Shown: positions 33,522 through 41,774 of the stretch, piece after piece | Layout: each line of letters begins with the position of its first letter | Numbering within the stretch: the stretch's first letter is position 1 | Assembly (NCBI RefSeq): GCF_900092135.1 | Contig: NZ_FMYF01000002.1 | Coordinates: forward strand, 351,014 to 415,013 | DNA length: 64,000 nt | Direction of reading: 5' to 3' | Source of the DNA: Raineyella antarctica | GTDB lineage: Bacteria > Actinomycetota > Actinomycetes > Propionibacteriales > Propionibacteriaceae | Translations under genes and position numbers: made by a program | The notes under the pieces: generated by a model | The model's input: the letters and a program-made list of their open reading frames with translations, nothing else | Told to the model about the DNA's origin: nothing | Database searches by the model: none

Positions 33522-34255
33522 CCGTCCACTTCATCGGCGCCGGCCCCGGCGCGGCCGACCTGCTCACCTTCCGCGCCGCCGCGTTGATGGCCGCCGCACC
33601 GGTCTGCCTCTATGCCGGCACGTACATCACGCGGGAGATGCTGGCGCACTGCCCGGCGGACGTCGAGCTGGTCGACACCGCCAAGGTGAACCTGGACGAG
33701 CAGGTAGCGATCATGAAGCGCGCCACCGAGGAGGGCCGTGACGTCGCCCGGCTGTGTTCGGGCGACCCGTCGCTGTACTCGGCCATCGCCGAGCAGACCC
33801 GCCGGCTCGATGCCGAGGGCGTGGAGTGGGACGTCACCCCCGGCGTTCCCGCGTACGCCGCGGCCGCCGCCCTGGTCGGCAAAGAGCTCACCGTCCCCGA
33901 GGTCGCCCAGACGGTCATCCTCACCCGCGCCCAGCGCGACTCGACGAAGATGCCGCCGGAGGAGTCGCTGCGGGAGCTGGCCAGGACCCACGCCACGCTC
34001 GTGCTGCACCTGGCGATCACCTTCGTCCGGCAGCTGCAGGAGGTGCTGGTCCCCGAGTACGGCGAGGACTGCCCGGTGGTCGTGGTCTCCCGCGCCGAGC
34101 AGCCCGAGGAGCTGATCCTGCGCGGGACGCTCGCCGACATCGCCGACCAGGTGGAGGCGCACGGACTGCGCCAGGCGGCGATCATCATCGTCGGGTGGGC
34201 GCTGGACGTCGAGGATTTCCCCGAGTCCCACCTCTACCGCACCCGGCACCGCTAG
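33518..34255 (+). CDS. cobM: Precorrin-4 C11-methyltransferase
   Basis: 245 residues from GTG 33518 (GTGA overlap with cobL). Family signatures: VHFIGAGPGAADLLTFRAA at the start, YAGTYI, ARLCSGDPSLYSAIAEQ, WDVTPGVPAYAAAAA and LTRAQRDSTKMPP. It methylates C11 of precorrin-4 to precorrin-5. Length matches CobM/CbiF. The gene ends next to the tandem-repeat block and converges on cbiO. Confidence 0.95.
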   Translation: MTVHFIGAGPGAADLLTFRAAALMAAAPVCLYAGTYITREMLAHCPADVELVDTAKVNLDEQVAIMKRATEEGRDVARLCSGDPSLYSAIAEQTRRLDAEGVEWDVTPGVPAYAAAAALVGKELTVPEVAQTVILTRAQRDSTKMPPEESLRELARTHATLVLHLAITFVRQLQEVLVPEYGEDCPVVVVSRAEQPEELILRGTLADIADQVEAHGLRQAAIIIVGWALDVEDFPESHLYRTRHR

Positions 34256-34320
34256 GGCTGTCCAGGTCGACCTCCGGGCGCCGGGGCTCGGGTCCGCTCG
34301 GGTTTCAGGTGGCCGGTCTC

Positions 34321-34460
34321 GGAGCCGCGTCGGTTTCAGGCGCGCGGTCTCGGAGCCGCGTCGGTTTCAGGCGGCGTGCCCCGGAGCCGCGTCGGTTTCA
34401 GGCGGCGTGCCCCGGAGCCGCGTCGCTTCCAGTCGGCGTGCCCCGGAGCCGCGTCGCTTT
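34321..34460. repeat. 31-bp tandem repeats, five copies
   Basis: GGAGCCGCGTCG begins at 34321, 34352, 34383, 34414 and 34445, an exact 31-base period. Units share GGTTTCAGGCGGCGTGCCCC with scattered changes; a degenerate unit precedes at about 34290. It is outside both flanking genes (cobM ends at 34255). Confidence 0.95.
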
Positions 34461-34512
34461 CAGTTAGCCGCTTCGGGTCGACGCGTAGCGGCTAACTGAC
34501 GGCGACGCGGCT
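34447..34512. repeat. Long palindrome at junction of two repeat arrays
   Basis: Arms of 26 bases (34447-34472 and 34487-34512) match at 24 positions, with a perfect 12-base core CAGTTAGCCGCT / AGCGGCTAACTG, around a 14-base loop. It lies between convergent cobM and cbiO and may terminate both, but it has no T tract and is longer than needed. Confidence 0.9.
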
Positions 34513-34680
34513 GCGGTGCGGGGGTCGGCGGCGACGCGGCTGCGGTGCGGGGGTCGGCGGTGCGCGGGTCGGCGGTGCGCGGGTCGGCGGTGCGCGGGTC
34601 GGCGGTGCGCGGGTCTGCGGTGCCTGGATCAGCGGTGCGCGGGTCAGCGGTGCGCGGGTCAGCGGTGCGCGGGTCAGCGG
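34501..34680. repeat. 29-bp and 15-bp tandem repeats
   Basis: Two 29-base units built on GCGACGCGGCTGCGGTGCGG (34501-34558) are followed by about eight and a half copies of a 15-base unit, GGTCGGCGGTGCGCG, drifting to GGTCAGCGGTGCGCG toward 34680. All frames stay open, giving false reading frames of RAPLT/VRGSA repeats. The block ends next to the cbiO stop at 34689. Confidence 0.95.
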
Positions 34681-34688
34681 CCCGCGCA

Positions 34689-35486
34689 TCAGCTCAACTG
34701 CCGCAGCACCTCGTCCAGGTCCCGCGGGCGGGTCGACCAGCCCAGCCGGGTGGCCAGCTCCAGCGGCCACGGGATCCGCAGGTGGGCGGCGGTGACCAGA
34801 TCGGCGTCCCCGAGCAGCTCGGCCACCGGCCCCTGGACGGCCCGTCCGCCGGTGACCACGATCGCCGAGGTGCCCCACGACAGGGCCAGGTCGACGTCAT
34901 GGGTCGCCATCGTGATGGTCGTCCCATGGGCCTCCAGCCGCGCGATGGCGGCGAGCATGTCCTCGACACCGTCGGGGTCCAGGCCGGCGGTGGGTTCGTC
35001 GAGCAGCAGGTGGTCGGGGCGCATCGCCACGGCGCCGGCCACGGCCACCCGCTTCTTCTCCCCGTACGAGAGCTGGTGGGTGGCACGTTCGCCCAGGTGC
35101 GCGATGCCGAGCAGGTCGAGGGCCTCGGCCACCCGTTCCCGTGCCTCGTCCTCGGACAGTCCGAGGTTGAGCGGACCGAACGAGACGTCCTGGCCGACGT
35201 CGGCGCTGAACAGTTGGTCGTCGGGATCCTGCAGCACCAGCTGGACCCGGCGGCGGTGGTCGGTCAGGCCGCGCCGGGTGTGCTGCAGCGGGATCCCGTC
35301 GGCGGCGACGACCCCGCCGGTCGGCACCACGGCCCCGGACAGGCAGCCGAGCAAGGTGGTCTTGCCCGACCCGTTCGCGCCGAGCAGCACGGTCCGCTCA
35401 CCGGGCGCCAGTGTCACGCCGATCCCGTCCAGTACCCGGCCGCGCGACCGGTAGCCGGCCGTCAGCCCCTCAGCCTGCAGGATCAT
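34689..35486 (-). CDS. cbiO: Cobalt ECF transporter ATPase
   Basis: 265 residues, an ABC ATPase: Walker [14 protein letters not shown] near residue 37, Q-loop [15 protein letters not shown], signature [14 protein letters not shown], Walker [14 protein letters not shown] and switch His in MATHD. It energises the CbiMNQ cobalt uptake system at the membrane. ATG 35486 overlaps the cbiQ stop (ATGA). It is the last gene of the riboswitch-controlled operon. Confidence 0.95.
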   Translation of the reverse strand: MILQAEGLTAGYRSRGRVLDGIGVTLAPGERTVLLGANGSGKTTLLGCLSGAVVPTGGVVAADGIPLQHTRRGLTDHRRRVQLVLQDPDDQLFSADVGQDVSFGPLNLGLSEDEARERVAEALDLLGIAHLGERATHQLSYGEKKRVAVAGAVAMRPDHLLLDEPTAGLDPDGVEDMLAAIARLEAHGTTITMATHDVDLALSWGTSAIVVTGGRAVQGPVAELLGDADLVTAAHLRIPWPLELATRLGWSTRPRDLDEVLRQLS

Positions 35487-36262
35487 CCCAGTACTCCGGA
35501 TCCGTACGTCCCGATGGCGGCGAGGGCGAGCAGCCAGGCACCGGTGGCCGCCAGGAACACCGGTGAGTGGGGGCGTACGTGGCGCAGGGTCCGCAGGTCG
35601 TCGGTGTACCCGCGCCCGGACAGGCCCTGCTCCAGCCGGCGCGACCGGTCCCAGGCGCTGACCAGCACCCCGGCGGCCAGCGACCCGAACGAGCGCACCG
35701 ACCGGCGCAGTCCGACGTAGCCGAGCCGGGCGGCCTGGGCGCTCCGGATCGTCACCGCGGATTCCCACAGGACGAACAGCAGCCGGTACATCAGCGCCGC
35801 GATGTCCATCGCGGGGGCCGGGACGCCCAGGCGCCGCCCGGCGTCGACCAGGTCGACCATCGGGGTGGAGACGGCCAGCAGCACCACGGCACAGGTCCCG
35901 GCCAGGCTGCGGCCCAGGACGGTCCCGGCGCGCGCGACCGATTCGGCCGTCACCGCCAGCGGACCCCACGACCACCACGGCGTCGAGCCCGGGGCGGGCG
36001 GGCCGACCTGCAGGGCGATCGAGAGCACGCCGGTCAGGACGAAGGTGAGCGGCAGGGCCAGCGCAGCCAGCCACAGCCGCCAGTCGACCCTGGCAGAGGC
36101 GATCGCCGCGATGGTCAGCCCGGCAGCGACCAGGAGGGTGCCGGGCCAGGCCGGAACCAGCAGGTCCAGCACCAGCGTGCCGGTCACGAGCAGCGCCTTG
36201 TCGGCGACCGCGATCCGGCGCCACGGGCTGCCCCAGGCCGCGGCATCGATGGAGAAGGCCAC
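35483..36262 (-). CDS. cbiQ: Cobalt ECF transporter T component
   Basis: 259 residues with five or six membrane segments and the coupling-helix motifs typical of ECF T proteins (ARLGYVG..., and [17 protein letters not shown] near residue 215). It links CbiO to the CbiM/CbiN substrate module. GTG 36262 starts 6 bases after the cbiN stop; its stop overlaps cbiO. Confidence 0.92.
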   Translation of the reverse strand: MAFSIDAAAWGSPWRRIAVADKALLVTGTLVLDLLVPAWPGTLLVAAGLTIAAIASARVDWRLWLAALALPLTFVLTGVLSIALQVGPPAPGSTPWWSWGPLAVTAESVARAGTVLGRSLAGTCAVVLLAVSTPMVDLVDAGRRLGVPAPAMDIAALMYRLLFVLWESAVTIRSAQAARLGYVGLRRSVRSFGSLAAGVLVSAWDRSRRLEQGLSGRGYTDDLRTLRHVRPHSPVFLAATGAWLLALAAIGTYGSGVLG

Positions 36263-36268
36263 CGGCGC

Positions 36269-36712
36269 TCAGGCCTGGTCGTGCGTGGCGTCGGGAGAAG
36301 CAGTAGGGGCAGTGCCGGTTGCTGCTTCGGGTGCGGTTTCGGGCGCGGTTTGTGGTGCGCCCTGCTGCGCTGCGGCGGAGGACTGCTCGCGCAGCCGCCG
36401 GATCTCCCGGCGCGACTGCAGCCTCCCGAGGGCCCAGCCGAGGACGGCTCCGCCCAGGGCGGCCTGGGCCGCGAACAGCCCGGACTCGATCTCCCGGCTG
36501 CCCGGCTGGAAGATCGGCGTGAACCACGGCCTGGCGCCCTGGTCCTGCAGCACCTGGACGGCTGTCGAGTCGGAGCCGGCGAACTGGGTGCCCGGCGCCT
36601 GGGCCCGGGCGAGCGCGAAGGTCGCCACCAGCAGGACCACGACCAGCCCGAGCAGTGCCCAGGTCACCCAGGCCCGTGGCCCGGCGGCGGCACCCGTACG
36701 AGCCTCAGGCAT
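36269..36712 (-). CDS. cbiN: Cobalt transporter subunit CbiN-like
   Basis: 147 residues. Two membrane segments ([20 protein letters not shown] and [19 protein letters not shown]) flank a periplasmic loop with the CbiN pattern GTQFAGSDS...[19 protein letters not shown]. The C-terminal 35 residues are Ala/Pro/Thr-rich ([15 protein letters not shown]) and not conserved. CbiN assists metal loading of CbiM. ATG 36712 overlaps the cbiM stop by 8 bases. Confidence 0.88.
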   Translation of the reverse strand: MPEARTGAAAGPRAWVTWALLGLVVVLLVATFALARAQAPGTQFAGSDSTAVQVLQDQGARPWFTPIFQPGSREIESGLFAAQAALGGAVLGWALGRLQSRREIRRLREQSSAAAQQGAPQTAPETAPEAATGTAPTASPDATHDQA

Positions 36713-37400
36713 GGACGCCGTCCTCGGTCGCGGCCCTCTCCGCGGGGCGGGCCAGGATCCCGAGTCGCTCCAGTTCCGGGCCCGCGATCGAGCGCAGGAC
36801 CCGGAACAGCACGACCCCGACCAGACCCTCGATCACCGCCAGGGGGACCTGGGTGAGGGCGAAGATCGTGGCGAACTTGGCGAAGGCCGCTCCGACCGAC
36901 GGGTCCGGGTAGGCGAGGGCGAGCTGGAAGGAGGTGACCAGGTAGGTCGCGAGATCGGCCAGCGCCATCGCGAAGAACACCTGGACCTCCAGCGGGGCGC
37001 GCAGCCGGCGCAGGGCGGCGTACGCCCCGTAGCCCACCCAGGGGCCGGCGATGCCCATCGAGAAGACGTTCGCGCCCAGGGTGGTCAGCCCGCCGTGCGC
37101 CAGCAGCAGTGCCTGGAACAGCAGCACCACCGTGCTGAGGAAGGCCATCACCGGCGGCCGGAAGAGGATCGCGCCCGCGCCGGTGCCGGTGGGATGGGAG
37201 GAGGAACCGGTCACCGAGGGCATCTTCAGTGCCGAGAGGATGAACGTGAAGGCGCCGGCGGCGGCGAGCAGGACGCGGTCCTCGGGGTGTTCGCGGACCT
37301 GGCGGACGGTCGCGCGGACCCCGTGCACCACGAACGGTGCTGCGGCGACGGCCCACCCGACGGCATGGGGGACGGGAAGGAACCCCTCGGCGATGTGCAC
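36705..37400 (-). CDS. cbiM: Cobalt ECF transporter S component
   Basis: 231 residues from GTG 37400, chosen because CbiM proteins begin M-H-I-x-(E/D)-G-F-L and the N-terminal His is a metal ligand; here the sequence reads (M)HIAEGFLP, and GGAAGGA precedes. Upstream in-frame codons to 37499 fall inside the riboswitch. The [18 protein letters not shown] segment supplies the second metal-site His. It captures Co2+ at the membrane. First gene of cbiMNQO. Confidence 0.94.
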   Translation of the reverse strand: MHIAEGFLPVPHAVGWAVAAAPFVVHGVRATVRQVREHPEDRVLLAAAGAFTFILSALKMPSVTGSSSHPTGTGAGAILFRPPVMAFLSTVVLLFQALLLAHGGLTTLGANVFSMGIAGPWVGYGAYAALRRLRAPLEVQVFFAMALADLATYLVTSFQLALAYPDPSVGAAFAKFATIFALTQVPLAVIEGLVGVVLFRVLRSIAGPELERLGILARPAERAATEDGVHA

Positions 37401-37434
37401 GGCACTGTCCTTCCCGGGATGACGCGTCCCGATG

Positions 37435-37545
37435 GTGGTGATGACCCGGACGAGTTCCTGACTCTGACTCACAGTGGCGCGACCGTGCCGGATTCCCACC
37501 GGCTTCCTCGTTCACCCGGGCCTGCGTGGCCACATGCTAGCCCAC
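37435..37545 (-). promoter_or_regulatory. Cobalamin riboswitch upstream of cbiMNQO
   Basis: Minus-strand leader: GAGGAAGCCGGTGGGAATCC (about 37491-37510), CCGGCACGGTCGCGCCACTG with the B12 box (about 37473-37492), and GAGTCAGGAACTC downstream (about 37450-37462). These are the conserved cobalamin-riboswitch core parts in order. It begins right after the ybaK stop (37558), so it also insulates cbiM from the upstream operon. High cobalamin should switch off cobalt import. Confidence 0.93.
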
Positions 37546-37557
37546 GGGTGGCCCGGA

Positions 37558-38049
37558 TCACTCCGGGTCGGTGACGTCCACGACCGTCGCGTCAAGCACG
37601 CGGACCAGGTCGCTCGCCGCGAGCACCAGCGCAACCCCGTGGGCGCCGCCGCCGATCGAGACCCTTCGGCCGGGCGGATCGACCAGCGTACGGTCCGCGT
37701 ACACCGGCCAGGCATGCGTCGCCCCGAACGGGGTGATGGTGCCGCGCTCGTAGCCGCTGGCCTCCTTCGCCTCGTCGGGTCCGGGCATGGTCAGCCGATT
37801 GACCCCGAGGGCGGCGCGGACCTTCTTCCACGAGACCTTGCGGCCGCCGGGGACCAGCAGGAAGAAGTAGTCGTCCTCGCTGCGCCGCACGACCAGGGTC
37901 TTGGTCACGTCCGCGGGCGCCACGCCCAGGTGCGCCGCGTGCTCCTCCAGGCTCCGGGCCCGCGGCAGGTCGGCGTGCCGGGTGAAGGGGACGCCGGTGC
38001 GTTCGATGGCGGCGAGGGCGCCCTCGCCGGCGGCCCGGGGATCGGTCAT
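37558..38049 (-). CDS. ybaK: YbaK/prolyl-tRNA editing-type deacylase
   Basis: 163 residues with the YbaK family patterns VAPADVTKTLVV, the catalytic-type Lys in GGRKVSWKKVRAALG, GYERGTITPFG and RRVSIGGGAHGVAL. Such proteins deacylate mischarged Cys-tRNA(Pro). The ATG lies 3 bases after the ferredoxin stop, so it is co-transcribed with the aromatic-degradation genes although its role is housekeeping. Confidence 0.9.
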   Translation of the reverse strand: MTDPRAAGEGALAAIERTGVPFTRHADLPRARSLEEHAAHLGVAPADVTKTLVVRRSEDDYFFLLVPGGRKVSWKKVRAALGVNRLTMPGPDEAKEASGYERGTITPFGATHAWPVYADRTLVDPPGRRVSIGGGAHGVALVLAASDLVRVLDATVVDVTDPE

Positions 38050-38052
38050 GGC

Positions 38053-38412
38053 TCAATCCTCCTCGACGCAGTCGCTCGGCACACCCGGGTACAGCCAGAT
38101 CTCCTCGCCGCGCAGCTCGACCCGGTGGGTCGGCTCGGGCTGGGTGGCCGGAAGGTTGAGTGCCCTGCCGGAGCAGAGCGAGAAGCGGGAGCTGTGCACC
38201 GGGCACTCGACAGCGCCGTCCTCGACCCAGCCCTCGGCGAGCGAGGCGTACTGGTGGGTGCAGATGTCGTTGATCGCGTAGTACCGGCCCTCGCTGAGGA
38301 ACACGGCGATGTCCTCACCGGTGCCGTTGACGTCCCCGTCGACGACCAGGGCCGCACCCTCGTCGATGTCCCCGATCGTGGCGACCCGGATCGGGTCGGG
38401 CGTGCTGGTCAT
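38053..38412 (-). CDS. Rieske [2Fe-2S] ferredoxin (paralogue 1)
   Basis: 119 residues. The cluster ligands are C51, H53, C70 and H73 (CTHQ...CPVH). It would carry electrons from the ferredoxin reductase at 39428 to a Rieske dioxygenase. ATG 38412 follows GGAGGAG; a start at 38520 adds an unlikely Arg-rich leader. It is a clear paralogue of the ferredoxin at 40636, sharing ELRGxEIWLYPGVP near the C-terminus. Two ferredoxins for two oxygenases is the likely arrangement. Confidence 0.93.
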   Translation of the reverse strand: MTSTPDPIRVATIGDIDEGAALVVDGDVNGTGEDIAVFLSEGRYYAINDICTHQYASLAEGWVEDGAVECPVHSSRFSLCSGRALNLPATQPEPTHRVELRGEEIWLYPGVPSDCVEED

Positions 38413-38527
38413 CCTGGGCTCCTCCTGCCGCGGTCGTGTCCGCCGGGTGGCCCGTACGGACAGCACCCGGCCGAACCATCCTCGCAGTGACGGCCCCGGC
38501 CGGGTGGTGTCCACGATCAATGCTCGG

Positions 38528-39364
38528 TCAGTTGTTGCTGACGAACTCGTCGACGAGCCGGTTGAACTCGGCGGCGTGCTCGATCTGCAGCCAGTGGCCG
38601 CACCGGTTGATCAGCACCAGTCGGCTGTTGGGGATCAGCGAGACGAGGCGCAGGCTGTGCTCGAAGTGCACCACCCGGTCGTCGCGGCCGTGGAACAGCA
38701 GTGTCGGGGCCTTGATGGTCCGGACCTTGGCGTGGTCCAGTTCGACCACGGCGCGCTTGCCGATCGCGTCGATGAAGTTCTTGTTGTGTTCCGGCTGGGC
38801 GGCGACCATGTCGGCGCGGCCCTGGATCAGCTCGTCGGTGGCGAAGCTGTTGTCGAACGTCATGACGTTGACGAGTTCCTTCATCACCTCGAAGGAAGGC
38901 TCGCGGTAGCCGCGCTGGAGGATCTTCAGGCCCTCGGTCAGCCCTCCCGGGCCGAACAGCGTGCTGGCGCCCGAGGAGGAGCCCATCGTGATCAGCCGGG
39001 TGACGCGCTCGGGGTACTCGTAGCCGAAGCGGACGGTGGTGCCGCCGCCCATCGAGTTGCCGACTAGGGTGGCCTTCTCGATGCCCATCGCGTCCATCAG
39101 GTCCGCGACGGCCTTGGGGTGGTTGCGCTCCTGCCAGGTGACGGGGTCGGACTCGCCCCAGCCGGGCATGTCGGCGGCCACGACGTGGTACTTCTCGGCG
39201 AACACCGGGATGTTGTTGGAGAAGTTGGTCCAGCCCGTCGCGCCGGGGCCCGAGCCGTGCAGCAGGATCAGCGTCTCCGCGTCGGCGGGGCCGGCCTCGT
39301 TGATGTGGATCCGGCCGGAAGCGGTGTCGATCATCCGGCTGGTGTTCTCGTAGGTCAGCTCCAT
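38528..39364 (-). CDS. Meta-cleavage product hydrolase (alpha/beta hydrolase, BphD/HsaD/MhpC type)
   Basis: 278 residues. Oxyanion region LLHGSGPGATGWTNFSNN, nucleophile Ser in GNSMGGG near residue 104, acid Asp in FHGRDDRV, and His in INRCGHWLQIEHA form the triad. The GSGPGA signature is typical of C-C bond hydrolases acting on 2-hydroxy-6-oxo-dienoates from extradiol ring cleavage. ATG 39364 follows GAGAGG. A second such hydrolase lies at 52679. Confidence 0.9.
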   Translation of the reverse strand: MELTYENTSRMIDTASGRIHINEAGPADAETLILLHGSGPGATGWTNFSNNIPVFAEKYHVVAADMPGWGESDPVTWQERNHPKAVADLMDAMGIEKATLVGNSMGGGTTVRFGYEYPERVTRLITMGSSSGASTLFGPGGLTEGLKILQRGYREPSFEVMKELVNVMTFDNSFATDELIQGRADMVAAQPEHNKNFIDAIGKRAVVELDHAKVRTIKAPTLLFHGRDDRVVHFEHSLRLVSLIPNSRLVLINRCGHWLQIEHAAEFNRLVDEFVSNN

Positions 39365-39427
39365 GGTGTTCCTCTCGTCAGGCTGCAGGGTCTGTCGAAC
39401 AAATTGTGCGGTCGAATGCGGCAGCGG

Positions 39428-40639
39428 TCAGCGGGCGAGCTTCTTCAGCTCGACGGTCGCATCTGCCAGCTTGCTCGGATCGACCACGATCCCGCGGTCG
39501 ATGATCCGCCGGGCGGCACGGATCGCGGTTCCGCCGTCGATCGTGCAGGCCCCGATCATCCGGCCGTCGCTCTCCATCCGGAAGGCCGTCACGGGCACGC
39601 CGTCGACCGTACGGACGATCGGGGTCCCGTTGACCATGTCGCCGACGGCCTCCACGTGGACCCCGTAGCGGTCGGACCACATCCAGCCGGCCCCGTGCTG
39701 GGGCAGGTCCAGGCCGACGATCGACGCGGCGACCGCCTGGCCGCCGTGCATCGCCGACTCCCAGTGCTCGTGCCGGCGCAGCAGGGTGCCGTCGGAGTGC
39801 CGGATCCGGGCCACGTCACCGGCCGCGTACACGGCGGGGTTGGAGGTGCGGTGGGCCTCGTCGACGACGATGCCCTGGTCGGTCGCCAGGCCGGCGGCGG
39901 TGGCCAGGCCGGTCTCCGGCACGATCCCGACCGCGACCAGGACGGTGTCGGAGACGATCCGGCTGCCGTCGTTCAGGGCGACCGTGTACTCCGGTCCGTC
40001 GGCCTCGATCGCGGTGGTCATCGCGCAGCGGACGTCGACGCCGTGCTCGGCATGCATCGCGTGCAGGCGGACCGCCAGTTCGGCGCCGCAGATCGGGGCC
40101 AGCGGGACCGGGACCGGGTCGACCAGGGTGACTGTGGCGCCGGCCTTGGCGGCGGTGGAGGCCACCTCGGCGCCGATCAGGCCGGCCCCGATGATCGTGA
40201 TCCGCGCGCCCGGCACCATCCGGGTGCGCAACAGGTCGGCGTCGGCCTTGGTCCGCAGGTACAGCAGGCCGGGCAGGTCACCGCCGGGGACGGGGAGCGT
40301 ACGGGCCCGTCCGCCCAGCGCCAGAACCACGGTGTCGGCGGACAGCTCGGTGCCACCGGCCAGGGTGAGCCGGCCCTCGGCGGGCAGCAGCGCGGCGACC
40401 CGCTCGGTGACCAGCTCCACGGAGTTGTCGGCGTACCAGGAGTCCGGTACGAACGGCAGCTTCTCGGCCGGCATCGAGCCGTCGAGGTACTCCTTGCTCA
40501 GCGGCGGCCGGTCGTACGGAACGCCCTCCGGATCGATGATCCTGATCCGGCCGTCGTAGCCGTGCTTGCGCAGTTCCTGGGCGGTGGTGAAGCCGGCCAG
40601 GCCGCCACCGACGATCGCGACCTCGCGAGGGGCGGTCAC
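39428..40639 (-). CDS. FAD-dependent ferredoxin reductase of aromatic dioxygenase
   Basis: 403 residues. Two Rossmann motifs: VAIVGGGLAGFTTAQELRKHG at the N-terminus for FAD and ITIIGAGLIGAEVASTAAKAG near residue 150 for NAD(P)H; the second FAD motif VYAAGDVA is near residue 268. Matches BphA4/HcaD-type reductases that reduce Rieske ferredoxins. GTG 40639 overlaps the ferredoxin stop (GTGA). It is the only such reductase in the window and may serve both oxygenases. Confidence 0.92.
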   Translation of the reverse strand: MTAPREVAIVGGGLAGFTTAQELRKHGYDGRIRIIDPEGVPYDRPPLSKEYLDGSMPAEKLPFVPDSWYADNSVELVTERVAALLPAEGRLTLAGGTELSADTVVLALGGRARTLPVPGGDLPGLLYLRTKADADLLRTRMVPGARITIIGAGLIGAEVASTAAKAGATVTLVDPVPVPLAPICGAELAVRLHAMHAEHGVDVRCAMTTAIEADGPEYTVALNDGSRIVSDTVLVAVGIVPETGLATAAGLATDQGIVVDEAHRTSNPAVYAAGDVARIRHSDGTLLRRHEHWESAMHGGQAVAASIVGLDLPQHGAGWMWSDRYGVHVEAVGDMVNGTPIVRTVDGVPVTAFRMESDGRMIGACTIDGGTAIRAARRIIDRGIVVDPSKLADATVELKKLAR

Positions 40640-40995
40640 GGGGTCACCTCGGTCACGGCCTCGGCCACCGGGACGCCCGGGTACAGCCAGATCTCGTCAC
40701 CGCGCAACTCGACCTTGTGGGTGCGGACCGGGATGCTGGCCGGCAGGCAGAGCGCCGCGCCGGAGCAGAGCGAGAACCGGGCGGAGTGGATCGGGCACTC
40801 CACCTCCTCGCCCTCGATCCAGCCGTCGGCCAAGCTGGCGTCCTCGTGGGTGCAGGTGTCGTCGATGGCGAAGTATCGGCCCGCGGAGTAGAAGACGGCG
40901 ATGTCGGCGCCGGTGCCGTTGGTCTCGCCGTCGACGACGATGGCCTCCTCGTCCTCGATGTCTCCGACGGTGGCGACCTTGATCGGCTCGGTCAT
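40636..40995 (-). CDS. Rieske [2Fe-2S] ferredoxin (paralogue 2)
   Basis: 119 residues with cluster ligands C48, H50, C67 and H70. Part of the minus-strand dioxygenase operon between the ABM-domain gene and the reductase gene, to which it is translationally coupled. The fold and most residues parallel the ferredoxin at 38053, differing mainly at both ends. Confidence 0.93.
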   Translation of the reverse strand: MTEPIKVATVGDIEDEEAIVVDGETNGTGADIAVFYSAGRYFAIDDTCTHEDASLADGWIEGEEVECPIHSARFSLCSGAALCLPASIPVRTHKVELRGDEIWLYPGVPVAEAVTEVTP

Positions 40996-41035
40996 GGGTG
41001 GTCCTCCTGGTGGATGGGGTCGGGGTGGTCAGTGG

Positions 41036-41773
41036 TCAGCCGGCGGGCCAGAGCACCGTGGTGGCGTACGCGTCGGGGTCCGCCGGCAGCCAGCGGTCGT
41101 AGTGGTGACGGAAATCCTGCCAGCGATAGAACTCGCGGGCCACCGGTCCGCGCTGCGGCTCGGCGGGGACGCGCAGGTTGTCGCCGACGAAGGCGGCGGT
41201 GGCGCCGCGCAGCGCCCAGTGCCGGTCGTAGACGACCTGGTCGGCCCACAGCTCGAGCAGCAGCAGGTGGCCGGGCAGGTCGACGTCCTCGTACCAGCCG
41301 TAGTCCAGGCAGCCCTCCTCGCGGCGGGTCTCGGCGATCTCGGCGCGGATCTTGTCGTACATCGCCTCGGTGGCGTGCACGGCGTTCTGGATGATGATCC
41401 GCACCGGGCCGCCGGCGGGCCAGAAGATCTTCCGGGTCCCCTCGTCGGCGTGCTCGGGCACCCAGGTGCCCGCCCGCAGCGCGAAGGTCGCGCGCCGATA
41501 GAACTCGGTGCTCGCGATGTCGTCGGGCCCGGTGCCGCCGGTCAAGGGGGTGACCAGGGCGGGGTGCTCGCCGGCCAGGGCGCGGGCCCAGAACTCGTCG
41601 TACGCCGCCTCGTCGTCCCAGAGCATGGTCAGCGCGAGCCGGTCCTCGCCCTCGGCGAGGGTGGCGTAGAGCTCGGCGCTGGCGCAGCCGGGCTCCTGCC
41701 GGAGCTGCTCGGCGACGGCCCGGAGGGCTGCCAGGTCGTCAGCGTCGGCGAACTCGTGCAGGACCCTGAGCAT
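41036..41773 (-). CDS. Antibiotic-biosynthesis-monooxygenase (ABM) fold protein, probable two-repeat
   Basis: 245 residues. The N-terminal ~100 residues (MLRVLHEFADADDLAALR... LYATLAEGEDRLALTMLW) and the C-terminal ~130 (RIIIQNAVHATEAMYDKI..., GHLLLLELWADQVVYDRHW) each resemble the ferredoxin-like ABM/dimeric alpha-beta barrel fold with the E-x-W strand. Such domains act as cofactor-free oxygenases or isomerases. Its role in this operon is unknown. ATG 41773 is one base after the VOC gene stop, and the long in-frame extension into that gene is rejected. Confidence 0.7.
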   Translation of the reverse strand: MLRVLHEFADADDLAALRAVAEQLRQEPGCASAELYATLAEGEDRLALTMLWDDEAAYDEFWARALAGEHPALVTPLTGGTGPDDIASTEFYRRATFALRAGTWVPEHADEGTRKIFWPAGGPVRIIIQNAVHATEAMYDKIRAEIAETRREEGCLDYGWYEDVDLPGHLLLLELWADQVVYDRHWALRGATAAFVGDNLRVPAEPQRGPVAREFYRWQDFRHHYDRWLPADPDAYATTVLWPAG

Positions 41774-41774
41774 C

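Noticed and set aside
32210-34249. A 679-codon minus-strand frame opposite cobL-cobM
   Set aside because: Both plus-strand genes are certain by motifs; the antisense frame includes repeat-coded peptide (SRVVPVSRVV) only because of the cobL tail repeat.
34515-34720. Possible CRISPR array or repeat-protein gene (VRGSA or RAPLT repeats)
   Set aside because: The 15-base units are directly adjacent with no spacers, and no cas genes are present. The open frames come from a period divisible by three with no start site, and they run into or across cbiO in the wrong frame.
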